Shown here: piece after piece, positions 11,868-22,483 of the stretch
Position numbering within the stretch: the first letter of the stretch is position 1
Layout of the letters: each line of letters opens with the position of its first letter
Source: Lactuca virosa
Taxonomy: Eukaryota > Streptophyta > Magnoliopsida > Asterales > Asteraceae
Reading direction: 5' to 3'
Assembly: GCA_928212115.1 (NCBI GenBank)
Contig: CAKMRJ010005523.1
Location: forward strand, 144,185,951 to 144,249,950
DNA: 64,000 nucleotides
Translations under genes and position numbers: made by a program
Notes under the pieces: generated by a model
The model's database searches: none
Seen by the model: the letters and a program-made list of their open reading frames with translations, nothing else
Told to the model about the DNA's origin: nothing

Positions 11868-14800
11868 TTAGTTCTTGATTCGCTTCTGCACTTCATAGAC
11901 TTTGGGAATGAAACTCAACAACAGCTTGCGAACATGAATGTACCAAGTGATCACATCAATGAAACACTTCACATCATCTTTGTTGTTGCCCTTAAACTTC
12001 ACAACAAGATCCAAAATAAACTCCAGAAAAGAAGTAGTAAACAAGTGTTTGTCTTCAAGATGAAAGAATAACTTGCGTCGGTCTGCTACTGGACAATCTC
12101 CAGCCGTGTATACCACAAACCATCCTTCCTTGTAAATCTTTCCTGGCTTGAGCTTCTGGAAGTCTTTCGGAGCTTCTTTTGGAACAATACTTGGTTTTTG
12201 CCTCAGAACAGTGGCAATTTCCACATCCATGAATCCAACTTCCTGAATGTAAGACTTTATCAAAATTTGAAGATGAGAAAACACAGGTTCGTACTTCTCC
12301 TTCTCTCGCAACAAAATATTGAATATCACCATCCAATCATGGGGGTTCAAACAAGGCAGATCTGCGAGAGTGAATTCGCAGGCTTGACATGCAGATCCTC
12401 TCGCAACTTTAAACTTCCCATTAGGGAAGCTTTCAGTTTCGATTGGCCCGGTAACCTTCACAGCTATAATTTTGCTCGCACTCCAGGTCTCGAACTGGGG
12501 CTTCATATGTTTCAAGTAGAAGGCAAACAACAGTTGATCCCCAGTGTTGTCTGAGAAGGGTACATTAGCAACCTTTATAAAGGCACGAAACCTGAATGCC
12601 TTTGGTGTGATAGGAATGTCTAACTGCGAATCCTGTGTATTTTGGACATCAAAGGAAGCAATAGGATCCAACCAATACTGACTTGGCATATCCACAGCTT
12701 GGTTTTGCATGCGCTTCAGGGTCCACTTTGGGAATAATAGCATTTTGCTTTTAAGAGTGGCCTAAGCTTCCTTTTCAGCTCTTTCTTTTTCTTCTGCCTA
12801 TCTGACGATGCTAGCATGTTCATCAATCTCTGCCTCGCGAGCCTTCCGCCTTTTAAGCTCAGCTTCATCAGGCTCTTCGTCTTCACTATCATCAATAATG
12901 GGTTCATTACTGAACAACGTTTCTTTGTCCATTGGATCTTGCATGATGACAGGAGGTTTAACTAAAACTTTGGGGTTATCGACACCCGTTTGAACTTTAG
13001 AACTACCTTCTCCCCCTTGTTTCGGAAAAGACATCGACATCGAAACACCCTCCAAACGGTGCAACATTGCGAACACCGGTCTTAGCTTTTCAGCCAGATG
13101 CTTTCGTACTGTGATGGAAATCATGGGATCACGGGTCTCAATGATATCAGAAAGCAGTCCATTAACATCATAGATACAACTTCTCGTGACTGCTTTCTCT
13201 GCGAGCAAATCATCGACCTTCTTTTCAGCGTAGTGAAGCTTGGTTTCCAACATTTTACATTTTTCCTCCTTGACTGTGAGAGCATCCATGATCTTGTTCT
13301 CCATTGCCAAGTCTGCTTGAAGCTTTGTGATTTTCGCATCGATAGAAGTCTGGAATGCTTCATGATCGGTCTTGAACATGGTGCGAAGTTTAGCAAAATT
13401 CACCTTTTCTGCTTGGAACATGGAACCAACATTCTGAATAGCCTTGTTTGTTGTTGTGGTGTTGCGTTGTAGGTAACCTGGTAGGATTCCATGAATTCCC
13501 TTGTATCAGCAATTAGTTTATCGACTTTTTCGGTCGTTTCCTTGTAGACAACAGTAGAGTCAGAAACTACTTTGGAGAAAGTGGAAGTGTTGGCAGTATG
13601 TTCCTTTGTGACTTTCTCAAGGATTGACTCAACCGTAGCTTTAGAGTAAGCTTCAGAAGTGGAAACGCTGGATGCGAGAAGCAGCTGATCAAGCTTCTCA
13701 TGAAGAGATTTGAATTCCGCTTTCGGAGTAGAGACATCATCTTCATTGTGAATCCTTATTTGAAAAGGACTATAAGTGAATCCTTCCAAATCATCATCTC
13801 CAAAAATCATGTCCGGATCATCTGTGTGAATGGGAGAGATGGGTGGTGTAACATGGGTTGAAAAACCTGAAGTGTTAGCCCCCGTAGCAGATACGTTGAC
13901 TGAACTTACAAGTGCAGTAGAGGCTTGAGGTGGAACTATGGAATCTGTGAAAATAGTTGTGGGTGTTCGAGAGGATACATGTGGTAGTAGAGGAGAAATG
14001 GTGATTGGTATAGAAGTGGTAGTTTTTGGTGAGGGAGGTGGAGAAAGAACATAATCATTAAGGGGTGGAGTAACCTCACGATTAGGAGACGGAATCTCAA
14101 TGCAAACTTGTTCTTCTTCCTAATTGCAAACGTGTTCTTGTTCTTCAGTGCGAAGGGGTTCATCTTCCTCATTGCGAACAGGGGATCCTCCTCAATGCGA
14201 ATCTTCGACTCGGTATCAGAATCCGAATTTGTGTCTTCACTCTGAGATGGAGTAGGAGTAGGAGACTTTTGCATTTTAGCGGGTTGTTTTCTTCGCTTTG
14301 GTGCAGCAGTAGAGGTAGTAGGAGCCTTTCGCTTCTTAGATGGAGGTTTCGGAGCCTCAGAAGTTCCTTCTTTCGTAGAATCTTTCTTGGTAGTTCTCTT
14401 GGACCCTTTGCCCCGTTTCTTGGGTTTATCAGCCTCAGGCAGAATGGCTTGGAATTCATCAGTTAAAGGACGAGGTCCTGAAGGAGTAAGGGCTTGATAT
14501 CCTTCTAGAATTTTACTTGTAGGAGGAACATCACGAAACATCGCTTCTAGAATTGACCCAATGAAATCGAACTTGGACCTATCAGCTATAATTATACCTG
14601 TTGTATGGAATGTCGCAATGGAAGCCATCAGTGCATCAGTCATCACTGTAATTTTGAGCTTCTTAATAGCCCTGTTGACAACAACGGTCCAAAATCGCGC
14701 ACATGAGATCTCACTGTGACGAGTAAAAGAGTGAGTGCTCTAGATGAATTGACCCCAGAGGATAGAACCATAGTCTATGTTTTCACAAGTGTATAGACCA

Positions 14801-15342
14801 TACATCAGACCGATGAAGAGCTTGCTTGCACAGTCGTTGCCTGTGACCCTCTCAGAAAAGGATTTGAACAAGATGGTGAAAAGGGCGTTCCAAGTTGGTG
14901 GAAGATTGGGTTTCTTGAACTTGGATACAACAGTGAGTGTTTTCTTGTATCCCATTTGATAGAACATTTCCAAGATGGCTGCGTTGGGGATGGTTTCCGT
15001 ATTGATCAGATTGTCAGATTGTGGGAGCCCTAGCAGATTACAGAAACGGGTTTTGGAAATCGAGGTTGTGTGTTTATGGATATCAAATTAAATTCGTTGC
15101 TCTTCCTTGACATAGTTGATAGTAGTATATGCTTTGGAGAGAATCGAGAGAGGAACATTCTCAACTTGAGACATGGCAATGGTGAGAGGAGAGTATTTCA
15201 AGCACTCGATCAGAGGTAGAAGAAAGGCATCATATTTTACCGGATCTAAATCGATGATGAGATTTTGACGTTGCTTCACTGAAAGGAGTGTTGAATGAGC
15301 AGTTTGATCTTGAACAGACTGACTCTCAGATGAAGCCGACAT
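11868..15342 (-). pseudogene. Element B third ORF (ORF3/env-like), broken
   Basis: The chosen start is ATG at 15342-15340 (MSASSESQ), 110 bp after a TATA box. Segments in order are 15342-15088, 14973-14740, 14646-13936, 13810-13400, 13421-12798 and 12743-11868, separated by frameshifts and stops. The N-terminal domain has MGYKK...FKK...W-N and a GLY motif shared with A and C. The middle is basic and Ser/Pro-rich with PSKKRK and PKRRK, like nuclear-localisation signals. Next comes a long Lys/Glu/Leu coiled coil (about 13400-13080), then a C-terminal domain with ADLPCLNPHD and ITWYIHVRKLL. No transmembrane stretch or signal peptide is seen. Function is unknown; position and motifs tie it to the ORF3 of A and C. 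Confidence 0.82.
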
Positions 15343-15443
15343 TGATGAAGCTTGGAAGAAGATGAACAATAGAGAGCCTTTTAATCGCCAGAAATCTTAG
15401 AGAGAATTTTGAAAGTGGTAATGAAATAATGAACCATCAAAAT

Positions 15444-15452
15444 CCTTTTATA
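15444..15452 (-). promoter_or_regulatory. TATA box ahead of ORF3 (element B)
   Basis: The minus strand reads TATAAAAGG, 110 bp before the ORF3 ATG. Position and sequence agree with the boxes in A and C. A promoter role is inferred. Confidence 0.5.
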
Positions 15453-17187
15453 CGATTTGATTTGGTGAGAGAAACCCGGAGAGAGAATCTCGAGAACTGA
15501 ACCGTCGCCTGAAAAAGCACGATTTGACAGCTATGACATATCAGAGGCGTGCGTCACTCGGTGTAAGAATAGCTGTCCGTTCAACTTTCCACGCGTCCGT
15601 TTGAATTCTGATCTTTTGAAAATTTGCCGCGTCAGCCTATCATCTTTCACAGTAAGGAAATCACGTTGAATGCATACGACTGTGAACCTGAAAGTTAAAT
15701 GTAACCACGAACAAGACTTTTGAAAATCACAAGGATCTTCGTGCAAGAGTGTCAAAGAAAAAGAAATAAAACAAGGTTTATCTGTGGGATGTTGTGATGT
15801 CATACATGTGACATAAAACTATTGATCCCAGACAAAGATCTCTTTCTTCATAGTCAAGAGAGACTAAGAAGTATCTGTTCGGTTTCCTGTTGAATACGAT
15901 CAGTTGTTTGATGAGAAACACTGAAAGGCATCTTTTATGTAAGGCTGGTAAAGGTGGTTTATCCATTAACCAAACTACGAACTTGACATAAGTGCGAATG
16001 TTGGAAAAGGTACTCGTGTGACCAGTGTAGTCAGTTGAACGAGTAGGTTGGGAATTTATTGTCATTGACTTGGAATAATATTGAAATCTAAAAAAAAGTT
16101 AAACTGATCTTTTGGTTAGAAAAGTCTTGGTGGTAGACTATTTCATAAAGATCACGCAAAAGATAAAAAGAGATTTCATGGTACCGCCCACGAAAGTGGT
16201 TTCGTTAATCCTTAGGTGAAAACTAGAACATTTGATTGTTCACCTTCAATTCATTGTGGGTATTGATTTTTGGGTTTCACTCAGTTCATGGTAGAACGAA
16301 ACTAAGATCATTATCACAGATGTTTGTATAACCATAAACCTCAGTTGTAATTTCTGAGAGTCTCAAGGGTTACATTGATGAATGCGAAAGTGATGGAGAA
16401 GAGAGTAGGTGGTTACGAGAGAGCGAAAGTACCTTTGCAATGCGAATGTGACCATGAAAATAACTCTTAACTCAATGTGAGAAGAGTAAGGTAACTCATG
16501 ATTAACGTGAATTCGCAGCCTGATTAGGAAGAATTGATTGGTGATATCATTTCATTAAGGCTTCACAGTCGAGTCGTTGAGGCTTAGGTCAACATGCAGC
16601 AGCATGCTTCTAGGGACAGTTAGCTAATACATAAGTAACGAGAGTCATACCTACCCCATCACACAAGTAGATAGACATTGCGAACGTATTCGTTTATGAT
16701 CTTGGTGTGCAAAGAAAATGAACAAAAAGTAAAAATATTTTTGTGATTTTGATGTTTCTGAAAAGCAGTAAAATAAAGCAAATAACTTATTTTTGGTTTT
16801 TGGAGTTTTTCTGAAAATAAGAAAAATATGGTAAAAATAGACTGATAATGAACAGTGGACTGCGAAAGGCTGCGAACGTTCGCACCGAATCGAAGTGTTA
16901 AAACAGACTGTTAATGAACTGTGGACTGCGAAAGGCTGCGAACGTTCGCACCGATTCGCAGTGATAAACAATTTTGAAAACAGAGATAAGATAAGCAATT
17001 TGAACATAGAGAGAAGCAAAGATACACAAAATATACAAAAGGATACGTGAAATACCAAACCACGAATGAACAGTGCCCTGCGAACTACTGCGAGTGTTCG
17101 CACCGATTCGCATTGATAAAACAGACTGTTAATGAACAGTGGACTGCGAAAGCCTGCGAACGTTCGCACCGATTCACAGTGAAGAGT
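15453..17187 (-). other. Element B pol-ORF3 spacer (non-coding)
   Basis: It contains the hairpin-capable block shared with A (about 16535-16630), an A/T-rich stretch resembling the repeat of A (about 16700-16830) and 66-bp palindrome-bearing repeats (16840-17185). Apparent ORFs at 15531-16065 and 16651-17169 have no family support. I see nothing else at 15453-16500. Confidence 0.7.
16840..17185 (-). repeat. 66-bp repeats with a TGCGAACGTTCGCA palindrome
   Basis: Four copies occur as two pairs, each pair spaced by exactly 66 bp. The 14-bp self-complementary core lies at 16871-16884, 16937-16950 and 17155-17168, with a mutated copy at 17089-17102. Flanks share TGAACAGTGGACTGCGAA and CACCGATTCGCAGTGA-type sequence. 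They lie between RNase H and ORF3 of B. Confidence 0.88.
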
Positions 17188-18576
17188 TTATGAATGCGAT
17201 AGTGGATTTGGTACGGAATCAGCTTCCATCATTCCCAGCCGTTGAAGGATTCTATTAAATGTTGCTTCAGGTAGGGCCTTGGTGAATATGTCAGCCAATT
17301 GATCAGCTGATCTTACGAAATGTATCTCAACATTGCCATCTTCCACATGATCCTTGATAAAGTGATACCTCATTGATATGTGTTTCGTTTTTTAGTGTTG
17401 TACTGGGTTGTGACATATACGAATGGCACTTTCAGATTCACAATAGAGAGGAATTCTTTTCATATTCAAGCCATAGTCGCGAAGTTGGCTTTGAATCCAA
17501 ATGACTTGAGATGTGCACGAAGCTGCAGCAATGTATTCAGCCTCAGCTGTTGACAACGAAACGCATGTTTGTTTCTTTGATTGCCAACTCACCAGCTTGC
17601 CATCGAGAAATTCGCATCCACCACTTGTGCTTTTTCTACCTAAACCGCAACCCCCTAAATCAGCATCTGAAAATGCTTGTACAAAGAAACCTGAGTTCGC
17701 AAGATACCAAATTCCAAGAGACGACGTTCGTTTCAGATAATGGAAGATATTCCTGACAGCCACCATATGAGGTTCGCGTGGATTAGCTTGGAACCTAGCA
17801 CAATAACAAACTGAAAACATGATATCTGGTCTACTAGCTGTTAGATACATGAGTGAACCAATCATCTGATGATAAAGGGTCATATCAGCAGTTGGTTTAT
17901 CCAGTGAAGAAGTCAGTTTCGTTCCGAATGCCATTGGAACCTTCGTCTTTGAGTCTCCCAACATTCCAAACTTAGCGAGTAGGGTTTTCGTGTAAGCCTC
18001 CTGATTAATGAAAATTCCTTCCGGTCCCTGTCTAATGTTTAATCCAAGAAAAAAGTTCATTGGACCCATTGAGCTCATCTTAAATTTAGTTTCCATCAAC
18101 TTTCGGAACTCAGCTGTTAGGCTGGGATTAGTAGATCTGAAGATGATGTCATCAACATGAATTTGTACGATCATCAAGTGGTTACCCTTTTTCTTGCGAA
18201 AGAAGGTTGGGTCAACCGAACCTTTCTTGAATTTGGACATTTTAAAAAAACGAGTAACAGTTTCATACCAGGCTCTTGGAGCTTGCTTTAGACCGTAAAA
18301 CGCTTTGTCAAGAATGTAACAGTGGTTGGGATATTTTTCATTTATAAACCCAGGTGGTTGCTTCACATAAACGGTCTCTTCCAATTCGCCATTTAAGAAT
18401 GCACACTTCACATCCATTTGAAAAACTTCAAAGTTTTTGTGTGCTGCATATGCCAAGAAGATGCGAACGGATTCCAATCTTGCAATGGGTGCGAAAGTCT
18501 CTTTGTAGTCAATCCCTTCTTCCTGGCAATAACCTTTGACCACCAGTCTGGCTTTGATTCGGATCACGTTTCCTTC
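17188..18576 (-). pseudogene. Element B RT and RNase H (3' half of pol)
   Basis: This continues the pol of B after the insertion of C; the 5' half is at 31540-34103. It has RT motifs ARLVVKGYCQ and MDVKCAFLNGELEETVY. The catalytic box is HVDD instead of YVDD (18148-18159), a Tyr-to-His change. RNase H shows SDADLGG and AEAEY, but CESESAI where A and C have an aspartate in the second position, another possible active-site change. An in-frame TAA at 17392-17394 cuts the last ~65 residues, which end DQLADIFTKALPEATF and PLSHS. Confidence 0.92.
18572..18576. other. Left TSD of element C (CCTTC)
   Basis: The same five bases recur at 31540-31544 directly after the 3' LTR, showing integrase-mediated insertion of C into the pol of B. 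Confidence 0.93.
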
Positions 18577-19217
18577 TGTTGAATCATGAAAAGTGACCCT
18601 CTTGAACTTCAGCTACCGCAGTCAACAAGGATCCGCAGTCAAGGTTTCATCAGCAACCTCACCCGGAGTCATCATCAACCGCAGTCACTGTTAGTTACTA
18701 GATTACTTTACTTTATCTTCTTTTATTGTATTACTCTCTATTGTCAAGTATGCCTTGCATGGCTACTCTTAGAGATGTGATCTAGTGTAGCTCTTGAGAC
18801 TCTATAAATAGAGCTCAATCTTAGTTATTCAATACAACTTCCGAATCTATCAATTCAATCTCTCTTCTTTATCTGATTACGCATCTTAAATCTCTCCTTA
18901 CTCTCAAAGTTCTTTAGAACATAACTGAATACTATCTCTCTTCAGAGCAAGTCACTTGTGACTTAATTACTAAGTTTGATCTCACTTACTAACTTGGTTT
19001 GAATGCATTCCTCGTTAAGAATCAACTTATGTGTATACTTGATATAACAACTGCTTTCATTTACATTTCCTTACTTTTCTGCAACTAACTCTCTAACAAT
19101 CTAAATCTAACTTATTTATATCATTGTTAAGCTTTTAGATCCTTCGAGATAAACTATTCCGCAACTATACTTGTTGTAACGTTTGTTCAAGTGTGTCTCA
19201 AAGTTTTTCTCTCAACA
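18577..19217 (+). repeat. 5' LTR of element C
   Basis: It begins TGTTGAATCATG and ends TCTCAACA. A TATA box, TATAAATA, is at 18803-18810. It is collinear with 30899-31539 with about 24 substitutions. Confidence 0.95.
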
Positions 19218-19219
19218 AT

Positions 19220-19232
19220 TGGTATCATAGCC
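19220..19232 (+). other. Primer-binding site of element C
   Basis: TGGTATCATAGCC lies two bases after the LTR. It matches the plant initiator-Met tRNA 3' end (TGGTATCAGAGCC) with one mismatch. Confidence 0.9.
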
Positions 19233-19338
19233 ATAGTGGTTGCTTTTTGAAAACAAAACTCTGATTTTCAAAGAGCCTTCTATACCACTGAAGCTCATTT
19301 CTTAAAAAAAAACTTTTCAAAAAAAAAAACAAGGAAAT

Positions 19339-21585
19339 ATGGCACAATCGTTATCTCTTAGTGTTTCCAACAGTGTTGGTGGTTCTAATCGATCCCCAAT
19401 ATTGGTGGCAAATGAATATCACCCCTAGTCTCAAAGAATGGAAAGATACTTAAGGAGACTTGGTAGAGATGTATGGCAATCCGTACAAGAAGGACCACAT
19501 GTCCCAGTTCTTACACCAGTCCAAACTGACGGCGCTACAGCCAGACTAGGAGGAGGTCAACCAGTCATGAGCCGTCCCAACAAAGATGATCTCGATAAAA
19601 TGGAAAATGATGTTGTTGCTTTTTATGAAATCTCTTGTGGAGTTTCTCCTGAAAACTTCGACATTATCATAAATTGTCAATCAGCAAAAGAAATCTGGGA
19701 AGTTCTCAAGAACTTGTATGAGGGCTCAGAACAAGCACAAGACAAGAAGCTTACAACCGCACTCAATGAGTTCAACAGTTTCAAAGCTCACACTGGCGAA
19801 AGTTTGGAAGACTCCTTCAAAAGATTCAACTTGATAGTCACCAAGTTATCTAATGCTGGCACCATCTGCAGTAACCATGAGACAAATCTTCAGTTTCTTA
19901 ATGGTTTGGGAAGACATTGGACTACGGCCAAGATGATAGTCCAAGGAGATAGAAAGATTCATTCCTTGTCTCTCTACAAGCTCTACGGAGAACTGCAAGC
20001 ACAAGAATCCATCGTACTCAAAGAATGTGCTGACTTCGGAGGACCACTTGCTCTCATAGCACAAGCTCCACACAATCAATCCTACTCTTCCTCGTATGAC
20101 ACCCCTCCGCAGTCATATGAAGCTGACTCGGAGTATGATGATGAAGAAGAATTTCAGAAGGCTATTGCTCTTGTTAGCCAACAATTCAATCGACTACCAC
20201 CCACCTCTTTTCGTAAGAATCAGCAATTCAACAAACCTCCATTCAATTGAAACTTCAACCCGCAGTCATATCCTCAGAACAATCATCCTCGATATCCCAA
20301 AAGTTCTCATCCACTACCACAATCTCAAAATCCTCAACCAAAGGAGGCACCGCAGTCCATCCAAACCACTGACTCCGGTACTCCAGAAGACAAAAGTGAT
20401 GTTGTGATTTGTCACAAGTGCAACAAAGAGAATTATTTTGCAAAAGAGTGCAAGGCAAATGTAGTGAAAGACAGAGCATTCTACCTTAGAATGGCTCAAG
20501 AACTGGAAGATAAAGAAAAGGCAAGGGCATACGTAGCCCACGTCTAAAGAGACCATCAAGTTTGGTCATCCGGAGATGAAGAAGAAACCATGAGCAATGT
20601 CAAAGGAAATGGCAAAATTTGCATGCTGGCAACTGCGGATGACGATGGGTCTACCAAGTTGGAAAAGAACTACTGCTACATGGCCAAGGATGGAACTCTA
20701 AGCATTGTCGAACAGGTAAAACTCATGATTCAAACTCTTAACTATAGTATGCATGATTGTCAACCTTTCATAGATAATCTTAATGACACATGTGCTGCCG
20801 TCCTTACAGACTATAACAAAGCCTTAGATGAGAAGAACATTGCGTACCAAGAGATGTTCCATGTGAGAGGACGATTGGATGACAAAAGACTCAAAATGGC
20901 TATGTTAGAAAAGGACTTGGAGTTAGAAAAAGATGCGAGAATGTTGAGTGAAACACAACTAGAGATAGCTTTGAACCAAATAGATTTAGCTTAGAGTGAG
21001 ATTGTACGCTTAAATCTTTTAATAGAAAAACTGTTCAATGAAAGTGAAGCAATTGAAAACTTGGTGAATAATGGAACCTTGGACAATACATACAATTGGG
21101 GTTGGTCCAATGGATATCCTACCGCAAAGGACTCCTCACATCGGTTTAACAAAGATAGACTGTATGTCCCTCCGGACCGAGAATTTCATTTCCAAGTCAA
21201 TGACAAGACCTTTCCCGAAGACATCAGAACACTCTTCGGTAGACTTCATAATCTAAGTAATAACTGTGTCAATGAGGAAATTGTGCCCGAGGTTTCTGCT
21301 CACACATGTGATCAAACTCCTATCTGTGGCACAATCTACCCAAATTCTCAAACTTCATCCGTAGTTGATGAGGAAATTGTCATTGAAAGCCCCGAAGTCT
21401 CGCAAGACTTCCCATCCTTGTCCTCAAACCACACTGTCTCTCATTGTAGTCATGAGCCACAAAAGTTCCAAAAAAATCTCACTGAAGTCCCAACTCAGAC
21501 CTACTCTGCGGTAGTTAAATCATCCTTACCGCAGTCCTCTAACAAAGGTTCAGTGACTCTACAGCCAATTCATCATGAACTCTAG
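19339..21585 (+). pseudogene. Element C gag, broken by in-frame stops
   Basis: ATG at 19339 follows the priming site and opens one frame that can be followed to 21585, interrupted at 19426 (TAG), 20248 (TGA), about 20545 (TAA) and 20992 (TAG). Residues coded at about 19560-20080 are a copia-type gag core (UBN2 family), with LNEFNSFK and FLNGLGRHW. The zinc knuckle (20410-20451) reads CHKCNKENYFAKEC, with tyrosine in place of the zinc-binding histidine. A coiled-coil-like Glu/Lys/Leu stretch follows (about 20700-21060), then a Ser/Thr-rich tail. The first stop fits a Trp codon changed by G-to-A and the knuckle change fits C-to-T. Confidence 0.9.
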
Positions 21586-22483
21586 CCCTAGTTTTTCAAA
21601 ATTTTCGAAGGTTTCCAGGAAACCCTAGCTGAACATCACTGACTGCGGTTCCCCAAAAACCTTAGCTAAAAAGGCTTTCAAAGAGGAAATTCGATCCCGA
21701 GGCACAAATTGCCAAAACTTTTCTAAAAACAAAAGACACATCAGATTTCCTAAATCAAAAAGTCCAGAAAAGTTTGTTTTCTCACACTACTTTGCAAAAA
21801 ACTCTCCCAATAAGAAAACATGCAAAAAGGAATGTACAGTTTCATCAGTCATTCCAAACTCTTCTGACACAACCCAAAAGAAAGAAAAGTCTTTTCGAAG
21901 CAATGGTTTTCAAGTCTATTCCTTAGATGATCCAAAATGGAAGGGTATCTTACCTACTCCAACACTTTTGAAATCACATCAGAATTTTAACAAATGGAAG
22001 GGCAATTTTACCAAATCCTACAAAAATGTCCTAAAAATCTACACGTGCTAAACCTTTTTCAAAACAAACTTTTTCAAATTCCAACAGCACCACTGTCAGA
22101 TACTACAAACCTCGGACCAGTCACAAGCCCAACTCATCTTTTAGACCGCTGACCAAACATGGTGTCAGAACAAAAGGCAAAATTTCAACTTGTCAATGTC
22201 AGTGTAATTGTCAAAATAGTTCATCTCATGTCAAATCTAGGAGGTTTCAGAAACCTCGTAACTTTTCAAAAAATCACAACACTCCAAAATCTCACAAACA
22301 CCCAGGACTAGGCTTAAAAGTAGATACGAAACCCGTCCCTACAACCTCGGTCCATGCATCAATCAGAAATTCACCTTTTGTCCCAGGCTCCAAACTAGTT
22401 TGGATGCCTAAACTAACCGTGTAATTCTCAGGCTTTGTGCAAGGAGGAACAAGAAGATGAATAGTTAATTGACAGTGCCTGCT
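21586..22483 (+). other. Element C gag-pol linker, degenerate
   Basis: A degenerate Lys/Ser/Asn-rich stretch. Near its end (about 22310-22424) it codes for PGSKLVWMPKLTV, which corresponds to the WVPKS motif preceding the protease in F and B. No other domain is recognised. Confidence 0.6.

Noticed and set aside
16651..17169. 172-codon minus-strand ORF in the spacer of B
   Set aside because: It reads through the 66-bp palindromic repeats; the peptide is repetitive and Cys/Phe-rich with no family support.
19220..19232. tRNA gene suggested by tRNA-Met complementarity
   Set aside because: Only 13 bases match, directly after an LTR; this is a primer-binding site.
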